From Desulfobacteraceae bacterium (lineage in GTDB: Bacteria > Desulfobacterota > Desulfobacteria > Desulfobacterales > Desulfobacteraceae), in assembly GCA_022712835.1 (NCBI GenBank), contig JAFLJU010000432.1, positions 1 through 39,310 on the forward strand: a stretch of 39,310 nucleotides of DNA, written 5' to 3'. The notes beneath the pieces were generated by a model that was given only the letters and a program-made list of their open reading frames with translations, had not been told where the DNA came from and ran no database searches. Positions within the stretch are counted from its first letter, which is position 1, and each line of letters starts with the position of its first letter. Below are positions 25,443 through 33,213 of the stretch, piece after piece. The translations under genes were made by a program, and so were the position numbers.

Positions 25443-26252
25443 ATGGTAATTGATGCCGCCACAGATCTTTATTGTGTACTGGGAAGTCCCGTATCCCACT
25501 CCAAAAGCCCTTTGGTGCATAACACAAGCTTTAGGGAAGAAAAGATAAATGCCGTGTATCTGGCCTTTGAACCGTCGGATATAAAAAGTGCAATTAAGTC
25601 CATCCGAACCTTTGATATCAAAGGGGTATCCGTCACCATTCCCTTCAAGGAAACCATTATGGATTATCTGGATGAAATTGATCCCCTGGCCCTTGAAATA
25701 GGAGCCGTAAATACGGTTGTAAACAGGGGAGGTCGACTTATAGGATATAACACAGACTGCCAGGCCGCTGTTGCCCCCTTAATCCCCATGGGGATAAAAG
25801 GCAAAACTATTTGCATCATCGGGGCAGGGGGCGCAGGCAAAGCCGTGGCCCATGGTATTGCTAAACAGGGGGGGCAGATCATTATTACCAATCGGTCTGT
25901 CCATAAAGGAGAGGTTCTGGCAAAAACCATTGGGGGGCAATTTATCGAATCGAACCATATGGACACAATTTGTGCAGATGTGGTGATCAATACCACAAGC
26001 ATTGGCATGGAACCCCATTTGGAAGAGCTCCCCTTTCCAACCCAAAATCTGACTTCTGGTATGGTGGTTATGGATGTGGTCTATACCCCTTTGAACACCC
26101 ATTTTTTGTCCATTGCCAGACAAAAGGGTTGCAAAACCATTGACGGGCTTTCCATGTTTGTGGCCCAGGCGGCTGCCCAGTTTGAATTGTGGACCGGGTT
26201 AAAACCAAATACCAAATTGATGCGAGATGCTGTGTTGGAAAACCAGCCATAA
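25443..26252 (+). CDS. aroE: Shikimate dehydrogenase (NADP-dependent)
   Basis: Reduces 3-dehydroshikimate to shikimate in the cytoplasm. The 269-residue protein has the shikimate-binding SHSKSPLVHN segment (residues about 17-26), SVTIPFKE with the catalytic Lys, GAVNTVVN and IGYNTDCQA. The nucleotide-binding loop GAGGAGKAVAHG lies in the second domain, followed by ITNRSVHKGE; an NRS/NRT segment is the typical NADP-phosphate contact. The ATG lies one base after the pheA stop, with GAGGA inside the end of pheA, so the two are translationally linked. Length is normal for AroE, not the YdiB or AroDE fusion type. Confidence 0.96.
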   Translation: MVIDAATDLYCVLGSPVSHSKSPLVHNTSFREEKINAVYLAFEPSDIKSAIKSIRTFDIKGVSVTIPFKETIMDYLDEIDPLALEIGAVNTVVNRGGRLIGYNTDCQAAVAPLIPMGIKGKTICIIGAGGAGKAVAHGIAKQGGQIIITNRSVHKGEVLAKTIGGQFIESNHMDTICADVVINTTSIGMEPHLEELPFPTQNLTSGMVVMDVVYTPLNTHFLSIARQKGCKTIDGLSMFVAQAAAQFELWTGLKPNTKLMRDAVLENQP

Positions 26253-26303
26253 TATAACGTCCCTTAATGAAAGTATTCCAATAAAGTACACCAAGGAAGA
26301 CAC

Positions 26304-27617
26304 GTGACAAAACAAATCCCAAAACAAATAAAGACAAGACCCATTCCGGACCAAATTGTTCAGGTGCCCGGCTCAAAAAGCATATCCCATAGAATGATGA
26401 TTTGTGCTGCCCTTTCAAATGGGAGTTCAAAAATCAGAAACTTGCTTCAAAGTCAGGATCTGTCACTGACAGCAAAAGCGCTGACTGACATGGGAGCCGA
26501 TATCATCCAATTAGAACCCAACCTTGTTTGCGTGCAAGGATTTAATGGGCGGCCCACTCCCCATGAGACACCTATTTTCCTTGGGAACTCAGGCACTTCC
26601 ATGCGGCTTTTAGCCGGGATTGCAGGGTTGGGGCAAACCGTATACACCCTGACCGGGGATGAGAGAATGTGTGAACGGCCCATGGTTGAGTTGCTTGATG
26701 CACTCAATGGTATTAAGGTTAAAGCCTGGTCTAAAAACCCTGACGGGACCCCACCGGTCTGGATTAAAGGGGGTAGCAGACTAGGCGGTCATACCCAAAT
26801 AGATTGTTCAAAAAGTAGCCAGTATCTATCTTCTCTTCTCATGATGGGAGCATTGATGGAACAAGGGTTGACCATCACATTGCCGACGCCTCCGGTTTCT
26901 GTTCCCTACATCGATCTGACCATTGATGTCATGAACCAGTTTAACGTCACAGCCCATCGAATCAGTGACCAGGAGTACAAGATCCCGGGGAATCAGAAAT
27001 ATGAATCCGGAGAGTATGTGGTGGAGCCTGATCTTTCCAATGCCGGATATTTCTGGGCAGCAGGCGCCATCACTGGCAGTGAAATCGGCGTGGATAATAT
27101 TTTGAAGACCTCTCTCCAGGGAGATTTAAAACAGATTTTCATACTTGAAAAAATGGGTTGCTCCCTCAACATTGGCAAAAATAGTGTGGCAGTTAAGGGT
27201 AAGCCCAACGGCACCCATCTTAAAGGCACCTCCCTTAAAGGCACCTACCTTAGAGGAATTGACGTGGACATGTCTGATACACCGGATGCGGTACCTGCCA
27301 TTGCTGTGGTGGCAGCATTTGCAAAGGGAACAACAAGGATCGCAAACATCGGTCATCTGCGGGTTAAAGAATGTGACCGAATTGAGGCGGTTTCTTCGCA
27401 ATTAATTAAAATGGGAATCACCGTTACCCAAGGCAATGACTGGCTTGAAATTGTCGGTGGCACTCCAAAAGGAGCTTTCATTGAGACCTTTAACGATCAT
27501 AGAATTGCCATGGCCTTTTCCGTGGCAGGCCTCCTGGTGGAGGGCATGGTAATTGAAAACCCAACTTGTGTGGAAAAATCATTTCCAGGATTTTGGGATA
27601 TATTTGAAGCGCTATAA
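26304..27617 (+). CDS. aroA: 3-phosphoshikimate 1-carboxyvinyltransferase (EPSP synthase)
   Basis: Adds enolpyruvate from PEP to shikimate-3-phosphate; the glyphosate target enzyme. The 437-residue protein has PGSKSISHRMM (residues about 22-32), GNSGTSMRLLAG (the PEP/glyphosate loop), DERMCERPM, SSQYLSSLLM, LRVKECDRIEA and FNDHRIAMAFSVAG. The start is a GTG at 26304 with AAGGA seven bases ahead. An in-frame insert of three five-residue repeats (GTHLK, GTSLK, GTYLR; codons 27210-27254) lies in a loop just before the DVDMSDTPDAVPA block. No other family block is disturbed. The loop residue after GNSGTSMR looks class I-like, but I do not infer sensitivity to glyphosate from this alone. Confidence 0.96.
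   Translation: MTKQIPKQIKTRPIPDQIVQVPGSKSISHRMMICAALSNGSSKIRNLLQSQDLSLTAKALTDMGADIIQLEPNLVCVQGFNGRPTPHETPIFLGNSGTSMRLLAGIAGLGQTVYTLTGDERMCERPMVELLDALNGIKVKAWSKNPDGTPPVWIKGGSRLGGHTQIDCSKSSQYLSSLLMMGALMEQGLTITLPTPPVSVPYIDLTIDVMNQFNVTAHRISDQEYKIPGNQKYESGEYVVEPDLSNAGYFWAAGAITGSEIGVDNILKTSLQGDLKQIFILEKMGCSLNIGKNSVAVKGKPNGTHLKGTSLKGTYLRGIDVDMSDTPDAVPAIAVVAAFAKGTTRIANIGHLRVKECDRIEAVSSQLIKMGITVTQGNDWLEIVGGTPKGAFIETFNDHRIAMAFSVAGLLVEGMVIENPTCVEKSFPGFWDIFEAL
27210..27254 (+). repeat. 15-bp tandem repeat x3 inside aroA
   Basis: Units at 27210-27224, 27225-27239 and 27240-27254, all of the form GGCACCNNNCTTA(A/G)A, exactly in phase with aroA. Units 1 and 2 differ at two positions, and units 2 and 3 at three. 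They encode Gly-Thr-X-Leu-Lys/Arg pentapeptides. Confidence 0.85.
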
Positions 27618-27641
27618 ATAACAGGACCCTAAAATAAATCA

Positions 27642-28190
27642 ATGGAACCACTTGGAACAAAGAAAGCGATGGCCCCTATTTATCTTATCGGATACCGGTG
27701 TACCGGTAAAAGCACAACAGGTAAGCTTTTGGCAACCCTTATGGGATTTGCGTTTCTGGATACGGATCGAATGATCGAAGAAAGATTTAAGACAACCATT
27801 GATAAGATGATACATCAAAAGGGATGGGACTATTTTAGAAAAAATGAAAAACAAGTTCTTTTAGACTGTCACCTTTCCAACACCATTATTGCAACAGGCG
27901 GGGGGATTATACTGGATTGGGAAAACCGGAAGTTTATTCAATCCCATGGAATTTGTGCCTGGCTTTATGCAGACGATGAAACTATTGTCAAAAGGCTTCT
28001 TGCCGATGAAAAAACCCAGGAATCAAGACCCCGGTTCAGCCAAGATTGCCTTACCCTGGAGACCCAAAAAACACTGGCGCTTCGAACGCCTTTGTACCGG
28101 GAACTTTCGCAAATAAAAATCGATACCAGCTGTCATTCACCCAAAGAAGCAGCATCCATAATCAAAAGGAGAATTTCCCATGTCCGGTAG
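27642..28190 (+). CDS. aroK: Shikimate kinase
   Basis: Phosphorylates shikimate at the 3-OH with ATP. The 182-residue protein has the P loop GYRCTGKST, the shikimate-binding DTD in FLDTDRMIEE, GWDYFRKNE with the substrate-binding Arg, ATGGGIIL, and the lid region SRPRFSQ. It is a small NMP-kinase-fold protein, as expected. Two starts are possible: ATG 27642 (AGGA 15 bases upstream, rather far) or ATG 27669, which begins MAPIYLIGYR and better matches the usual AroK N terminus, giving 173 residues. The 3' end overlaps aroC by 11 bases, indicating coupling. The gene sits between aroA and aroC, which use its product and its downstream product. Confidence 0.94.
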   Translation: MEPLGTKKAMAPIYLIGYRCTGKSTTGKLLATLMGFAFLDTDRMIEERFKTTIDKMIHQKGWDYFRKNEKQVLLDCHLSNTIIATGGGIILDWENRKFIQSHGICAWLYADDETIVKRLLADEKTQESRPRFSQDCLTLETQKTLALRTPLYRELSQIKIDTSCHSPKEAASIIKRRISHVR

Positions 28191-29253
28191 CAGTTTTGGC
28201 AAAGCATTTCAAATTACCACCTTTGGCGAATCCCACGGCAAGGCCATTGGGGTCGTGATCCAGGGGTGCCCTCCCGGCCTTCCCATCAGCCAAGAGGTGA
28301 TCCAAAAAGCCCTTGATAAAAGAAAACCTGGCAAGGGCCCTGCTTCCACCAAACGAAAGGAACCCGATATTCCCCTGATTCTGTCAGGAACTTTTGAGGG
28401 AAAAACCACGGGGACACCCATAATGATCCTGATAGAAAACAAGGATGCAAAATCCACCTCCTATACTGATATCGCATCTATCTTCCGCCCTGGGCACGGG
28501 GACTATACCTACCATCATAAGTATGGTATCCGGGACTTTCGGGGAGGGGGTAGGGCATCTGCCCGGGAAACTGCCGCAAGGGTGGCAGCAGGAGCCGTGG
28601 CCCAGTTGGTACTGGATCCTTACAAAATCTCTATCCAAAGCTACACCATTGGTTTGGGAGGGATTCAAGCCGTTGGGTTTGATGCCGAGGCCATTGAAAA
28701 AAATCCCTTTAAATGCCCGGATATGGTAGCTGCAAAAAGAATGGCCAAAAGAATAGAGATTGTCAAAAATCAGGGGGATTCCCTTGGGGGAATTGTCGAA
28801 ATAAAGGCCATGAATGTTCCGGCCGGAATCGGGGACCCTGTTTTTGATAAACTGGATGGAGAAATTGCCAAGGCCATGATGAGTATTGGTGCCGTTAAAG
28901 CCGTTGAAATCGGTGCAGGGATATCGGCCGCGCAAATGACGGGGTTTGAGAACAATGACCCGTTAACCATGCAAGGATTTGAAACCAACCATTCCGGAGG
29001 GATACTGGCGGGAATTTCAAATGGGGATGAAATAATTGTACGGGTTCATGTAAAGCCGATTCCCTCCATACTAAAGCCCCAAAAGACCTTGACAGATGAG
29101 GGGTTGCCCATCGAAGTCTCCACAAAGGGCCGCCATGATATTTGCGCCATCCCCAGAATAAATAAGGTCTGTGAATCCATGCTCGCGCTGGTACTCACAG
29201 ACCATATTTTGAGGCAAAAAACAATGAAGCAAGATTCTGGTGCTATTTTTTAA
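28180..29253 (+). CDS. aroC: Chorismate synthase
   Basis: Last step of the shikimate pathway: 1,4-elimination of phosphate from EPSP to chorismate, with reduced FMN as cofactor. The 357-residue protein has the family signatures TFGESHGKAIGVVIQGCPPGLP at the N terminus, RPGHGDYTYHHKYG, RDFRGGGRASARETAARVAAG, GAGISAAQMTG and TNHSGGILAGISNGD. AGGAG lies eight bases before ATG 28180, within the aroK coding end. It is the last gene of the attenuator-controlled operon; its 3' end overlaps the convergent small gene by 11 bases, with no visible terminator. The product feeds back to PheA, the first gene of the operon. Confidence 0.97.
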   Translation: MSGSSFGKAFQITTFGESHGKAIGVVIQGCPPGLPISQEVIQKALDKRKPGKGPASTKRKEPDIPLILSGTFEGKTTGTPIMILIENKDAKSTSYTDIASIFRPGHGDYTYHHKYGIRDFRGGGRASARETAARVAAGAVAQLVLDPYKISIQSYTIGLGGIQAVGFDAEAIEKNPFKCPDMVAAKRMAKRIEIVKNQGDSLGGIVEIKAMNVPAGIGDPVFDKLDGEIAKAMMSIGAVKAVEIGAGISAAQMTGFENNDPLTMQGFETNHSGGILAGISNGDEIIVRVHVKPIPSILKPQKTLTDEGLPIEVSTKGRHDICAIPRINKVCESMLALVLTDHILRQKTMKQDSGAIF

Positions 29254-29557
29254 TAATATCCGCTTCCAGCTTGTCCGCTATTTTCAGGGCTGAATTTAAT
29301 GAATCATTGATCACAAAAAGTTGAACTTTAAGGGTTTTTAAGGACGCTTGGGTTGCGGATATTTTATCTTTAGACGAAAAAAGATCCGCAAGGGCCTTTG
29401 ATTTTTTTGAAAATTCCGTGAGCTTTTCACAGAAATTTATTATTTCCCCTGCCCAGTTGTTTCTGTCATCCTGGGATAGCTCAATATTTGCATTTCCGGT
29501 TCCGTTTATTAAATGATCAATTTGATAATCTTCAGGGTTTGCAATAATTTCATACAT
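29243..29557 (-). CDS. Small helical protein of unknown function
   Basis: A 104-residue protein I cannot assign to a family. AAGGAG lies seven bases before ATG 29557 (residues MYEIIANPEDYQIDHL), so that start is preferred to the longer open frame. The N-terminal third is acidic and Asn-rich. From about residue 35 the protein is predicted helical with heptad-like spacing (EKLTEFSKKSKALADLF, then LKTLKVQLFVINDSLNSALKIADKLEADIIKK), suggesting a coiled coil. There is no signal peptide or membrane segment and no cysteine pair. It lies downstream of the TolC-family gene on the same strand after a 268-base gap, so shared transcription is uncertain. Its good ribosome binding site and clean frame support a real gene. 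Confidence 0.68.
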   Translation of the reverse strand: MYEIIANPEDYQIDHLINGTGNANIELSQDDRNNWAGEIINFCEKLTEFSKKSKALADLFSSKDKISATQASLKTLKVQLFVINDSLNSALKIADKLEADIIKK

Positions 29558-29751
29558 AATTTGCTCCTTTAAAACAGGTTTCATCCAGATTGAAGTTAAA
29601 TGCAACTGGGCCAAGAATATTGAAACCCTGACATTTAGTCAAGGCTTCCGCCCTAAAAACATTAAGAATTCAGTGCGTTATACAATGGTTTCTGCCATTT
29701 TAAATGGTCACAAATCAGTTGCAGCCCCTAGGCCAACGATTATTTTTTTTT

Positions 29752-29778
29752 AGGGTTCTTCTTCAAAAATTGAACCCT
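29752..29778. other. Inverted repeat downstream of the TolC-family gene
   Basis: AGGGTTC (29752-29758) and GAACCCT (29772-29778) form a perfect 7-bp inverted repeat around a 13-base loop. A T-run lies to its left on the plus strand, so a minus-strand transcript would have A residues after the hairpin, not U. It is therefore not a canonical terminator in either direction. Confidence 0.35.
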
Positions 29779-29825
29779 GGTTCATTGAATCCGATCCATT
29801 GAATATAATTCATTGACAACTGCTA

Positions 29826-31115
29826 TCATGAATCTGTTAACAAATAAGATACCAAATCGCCTTTGGTATATAAAATTTTCAATACAGACAGATAAAGGGT
29901 ATATTCGGCATCGGCAATCCTTCGCTCGGCCTGGACAAGCAACGTGTTGGCATCCATAATGTCAATGCTGTTGGCCATACCATATTTAAACTGCATATCA
30001 ACGGCCTTGAAGTTTTCCTGGGCGGATTTTAATTCATGCTGGAGATTGTCCAGGGCATTTCGTGCGGTTTCAAATTCCAGAAAAGACACCTTGGATTCAA
30101 AAATAATCTTTTTTTCCTCCAGGGACAATGCTTGTTTTGCCTTGTTTTCATCGGCCACCCGCTTTCGTACCTGGGCTCTTCTTAGGCCACCATCATATAA
30201 GGTAAAGGCAAGCTCTGCTTGGATATAGGTATTGTCCCCATCATAGTCCATGGAGAGATAGGAAATATCGTTTTTCTTGTACCCGCCTTCAAGGGACAGG
30301 GTCGGCCAATAATCTCCCTTTTCATATTCCACGGACTCGGTGGCAATTTCCACTGTCTTTTTTGCTTCCTTGAGTTCAAACCGGCTTTTCAAGGCCTGGG
30401 TTTGAATTTCATCCAGAGTAGGGGTAAAATCATCTATGCTTTTTACATCTCCCGCTGATACCGTAAAATCATCGCTAATTCCGGCGAGTCGCACAAGGCT
30501 GGCCTTATTTTGCCCCACCCGGTTATTGGCAACTATCTCATCTGTCTTAGACCGGGATAATTCTGCCTCTGCCCTATAAAGTGCAGTTTTGGTAACATTT
30601 CCCACATTAAGTTTTTCTGTCACAAAATTTTTATGGGTTTGAAGCCGCTCCACATCAGCCTGGGCGATCTCCACCATACGTTTGGCACTCAGGGTCTGAA
30701 AATAAGTTTGTGCCACCTGAAACAAATAATCGGCCCGGATGGTTTCCTTTGAAAATTTAGCCTTTTCAATCCCTTTTTTGGTGACATCATAGGCAATCAA
30801 TTCCCGGCCATTAAGCGTAAAGGATTGGGTTAGTTTTGCACCAAATACGTTGGAGTCTGGCGAGACAGCATCCTCTCTTTTGTAATTGAGGTAATTGCCA
30901 TATAAGGTTGCCCTGGGGATCAAAACAGACAAAGCCCGATTTTTATCCTGCTCAGCAATGTACAGGTCTTCATCCGCTATTTTAATGATTTCGGCATTTT
31001 TATTTGCTTCACGGCACAGATCATTAAGTGAATACTTGGTTTGCGAATGGGCGGACATGGCCAAACAACAAACACAAAAAAATACCAAAAACAGACTAAA
31101 AAAGAACCTTCTCAT
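29826..31115 (-). CDS. TolC-family outer-membrane efflux protein
   Basis: An outer-membrane channel tunnel for efflux or type I secretion. The 429-residue protein has a signal peptide (about residues 1-25, MRRFFFSLFLVFFCVCCLAMSAHSQ) and two OEP repeats rich in long helices, with segments such as YLFQVAQTYFQTLSAKRMVEIAQADVERLQTHKNFV and RFELKEAKKTVEIATESVEYEKGDYWPTLSLEGGY that match the TolC barrel-helix layout. AGGTGAT lies just before ATG 31115. No membrane-fusion or RND/ABC pump gene accompanies it in the window, so its partner and substrate are unknown. A promoter candidate lies upstream. It is divergent from purC. Confidence 0.88.
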   Translation of the reverse strand: MRRFFFSLFLVFFCVCCLAMSAHSQTKYSLNDLCREANKNAEIIKIADEDLYIAEQDKNRALSVLIPRATLYGNYLNYKREDAVSPDSNVFGAKLTQSFTLNGRELIAYDVTKKGIEKAKFSKETIRADYLFQVAQTYFQTLSAKRMVEIAQADVERLQTHKNFVTEKLNVGNVTKTALYRAEAELSRSKTDEIVANNRVGQNKASLVRLAGISDDFTVSAGDVKSIDDFTPTLDEIQTQALKSRFELKEAKKTVEIATESVEYEKGDYWPTLSLEGGYKKNDISYLSMDYDGDNTYIQAELAFTLYDGGLRRAQVRKRVADENKAKQALSLEEKKIIFESKVSFLEFETARNALDNLQHELKSAQENFKAVDMQFKYGMANSIDIMDANTLLVQAERRIADAEYTLYLSVLKILYTKGDLVSYLLTDS

Positions 31116-31152
31116 CTATCACCTCATATTTGTAATAAAAAAACACACAACA

Positions 31153-31179
31153 ATATTATAATTTTACCGACTTCGTCAA
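31153..31179 (-). promoter_or_regulatory. Candidate promoter of the TolC-family gene
   Basis: On the minus strand TTGACG (plus-strand 31174-31179) is followed by TAATAT (31153-31158) at a spacing of 15 bases, about 40 bases before the gene start. The rest of the 231-base divergent gap is AT-rich, and I could not identify a convincing purC promoter or purine operator in it. Confidence 0.4.
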
Positions 31180-31346
31180 GTGAAGTTAAGGGTGGCAAAA
31201 CTAAATAAAGATCACCATATACCTTCCCCGGATTTTATCAAACACCTAATCAAAAACTTTAGGGAATTATTGCAAAAATATCCCAATTTATGATATTAAT
31301 CATCAAAATTATTGTAAATAAATGTAATTAGATCAAGGAGAAACAA

Positions 31347-32234
31347 TTGACACTTATTCCAAGTACTGAATTTAATGATCTTTCATTGGTAAGACAGGGC
31401 AAAGTGAGGGATATTTTTGACACCAAAGATTCTTTGTTAATGGTCACCACAGACAGGCTGTCCGCCTTTGATGTGGTGCTGCCCGATATCATACCAGACA
31501 AGGGGAAGGTGTTAAACCAGATTTCCCTTTTCTGGTTTAAACAAATGGAAGATATTGTAAAAAACCATATTATCACAACAAATGTGGAGGAGTATCCCGA
31601 AGAATTTAAAAAATACAAGGATGCGCTTTCTAAACGGAGTATGCTGGTTAAAAAAGCTCAACCCCTGGAAGTTGAATGCATCGTCCGGGGATATATCAGC
31701 GGCTCCGGGTGGAGTTCCTACCAAAAAGAAGGTCATGTCTGCGGTATTCCCCTTCCCAATGGCCTTAAAGAATCAGATAAACTTGACACCCCGCTTTTTA
31801 CCCCTTCCTCAAAAGCGGCAATTGGCGACCATGATATCAATATCAGCTTTGATGAAACCATCAAAATTATAGGCCGCCAGAAGGCAGAAAAACTGCGGGA
31901 TTTAAGCCTGGCTATTTACAATAAAGGTGCAAAGCTTGCCCTTGAAAAAGGAATCATCATCGCCGATACCAAATTTGAATTCGGAATGCTGGACAATGAA
32001 ATCATCCTCATTGATGAAATTATGACCCCTGATTCTTCAAGATTTTGGCCTTTGGATGATTATGAACCCGGAAGAGGGCAGAAAAGCTTTGATAAACAAG
32101 CCGTTCGGGACTGGTTAACCGCTTCTGGATGGGATAAAACACATCCTGGACCAAAACTACCCCAGCAGATTATTGAAAACACCACCAATACCTATAAAGA
32201 AATTTATAATCGCCTGACAGGAGATCATGTCTAA
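31347..32234 (+). CDS. purC: Phosphoribosylaminoimidazole-succinocarboxamide (SAICAR) synthase
   Basis: Condenses CAIR with aspartate using ATP in de novo purine synthesis. The 295-residue protein has the family blocks RQGKVRDIFD (ATP-binding, residues about 14-23), TDRLSAFDVVLPDIIPDKG, VECIVRGYISGSGWSSYQKEG, LIDEIMTPDSSRFWP and SFDKQAVRDWL. It is of the longer SAICAR synthase type related to yeast Ade1. The start is a TTG at 31347 with AAGGAG six bases ahead; no in-frame ATG exists near the N terminus. It overlaps the following ParB-like gene by eight bases. Why a purine gene should head this set is unclear. Confidence 0.96.
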   Translation: MTLIPSTEFNDLSLVRQGKVRDIFDTKDSLLMVTTDRLSAFDVVLPDIIPDKGKVLNQISLFWFKQMEDIVKNHIITTNVEEYPEEFKKYKDALSKRSMLVKKAQPLEVECIVRGYISGSGWSSYQKEGHVCGIPLPNGLKESDKLDTPLFTPSSKAAIGDHDINISFDETIKIIGRQKAEKLRDLSLAIYNKGAKLALEKGIIIADTKFEFGMLDNEIILIDEIMTPDSSRFWPLDDYEPGRGQKSFDKQAVRDWLTASGWDKTHPGPKLPQQIIENTTNTYKEIYNRLTGDHV

Positions 32235-33213
32235 CCAGCCAGACGAAACCCGGATTTTGAACATTCCCTTGGCCAGTATTGATCTGGCTGATACCCGGTA
32301 TCGGATTTCCAAAGAAGAGGACGATATCGAAGGACTTGCCCTGTCCATAAAACAAAATGGTCTGACAAGTTTACCCCTTGTCAGATCCATGGGCAAATCA
32401 AGTCATACCTATATTGTGGTCGCAGGGTTCAAACGGATAAACGCCCTTGTTCATAACGGATTTAAGGGGGATGTTGTATGTCAAACTCTCCCTGAAGCAA
32501 CGGAAGCCGACTATGCGGTCCATGCCGTTTCCGATAATGCATTTTCACGTTCCCTAACACCGGCTGAGCTGATCAAAAGCATTCTGATTTTGACCCAATT
32601 CATGGATACAAATCTTATTGCAGAAAAATCATTGTCTATTTTCAATACCCAATTGAACCAAGGCTATATCAATGATCTGCAAAAAATTGGCACCTATCTG
32701 CCCCCTGGGGGATTAAATTTGATGGATGACGGGCGTCTTTCTATCAAATCGGCTAAAAAAATATCAGGTGAATCCCCTGGACTTGCCAATTGTTTTGTGT
32801 CCTTGTTTTCAGCCATGAAAACATCTTCCAGCAAACAGATGGAAATCATAACCAATTTTTTAGAAATAGCCGCAAGGGAAAATTTTTCTCCTCAAGACCT
32901 TTACCAGGACAAAAAAATCCAGGACATACTGGTCAGTGACAACAAAGATCTGGGATTCAAAGGCAATCTTCTGCGCTATTGCCTCATTGAAAGACGCTTT
33001 CCCCACCTTGAAAAGAAACGTCAGGAGATCCAGAAGAAAATCAATTCCCTGAAACTGGGTCCCGGCATCAAATTAAATCTACCCGATAATTTTGAAAGCA
33101 CGCGCTATTCATTGACCTTTGAGTTTAAGAACCTTGCCGAATTCACAAGCCGGGTGGATGCGATTAACAGGGTATCAAATCATCCCGACCTGGTGGAGAT
33201 TCTCAAGAGATGA
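32227..33213 (+). CDS. ParB/Srx-fold domain protein paired with an SPL-like radical SAM protein
   Basis: A 328-residue protein with an N-terminal ParB-like domain (about residues 8-115): IPLASIDLADTRYRI, a central helix GLALSIKQNGLTSLPLVR, and YIVVAGFKRINALVHNG, which corresponds to the ParB nucleotide-binding GERRxxA box in relaxed form. SRSLTPAELIKSI resembles the start of the ParB helix-turn-helix region. The rest (about 130-328) is helical and charged and matches nothing I know. It is not a chromosome-segregation ParB: no parA or parS is adjacent, and the C-terminal dimerisation domain is not apparent. The start overlaps purC by eight bases and its end overlaps the radical SAM gene by four (ATGA), so the two proteins are translationally coupled and probably work together. 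The function is unknown; DNA binding or a nucleotide switch is plausible inference. Confidence 0.75.
   Translation: MSNQPDETRILNIPLASIDLADTRYRISKEEDDIEGLALSIKQNGLTSLPLVRSMGKSSHTYIVVAGFKRINALVHNGFKGDVVCQTLPEATEADYAVHAVSDNAFSRSLTPAELIKSILILTQFMDTNLIAEKSLSIFNTQLNQGYINDLQKIGTYLPPGGLNLMDDGRLSIKSAKKISGESPGLANCFVSLFSAMKTSSSKQMEIITNFLEIAARENFSPQDLYQDKKIQDILVSDNKDLGFKGNLLRYCLIERRFPHLEKKRQEIQKKINSLKLGPGIKLNLPDNFESTRYSLTFEFKNLAEFTSRVDAINRVSNHPDLVEILKR

Noticed and set aside
29752..29778. Terminator for the TolC-family gene
   Set aside because: The T-run lies on the wrong side of the hairpin for a minus-strand transcript.
31116..31346. Purine operator or riboswitch ahead of purC
   Set aside because: No PurR-like palindrome and no conserved purine or PreQ riboswitch core could be seen in the AT-rich gap.
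32227..33213. Calling the ParB-like gene a chromosome partitioning protein
   Set aside because: No adjacent parA and no parS-like palindrome, and the nucleotide-binding box is relaxed.
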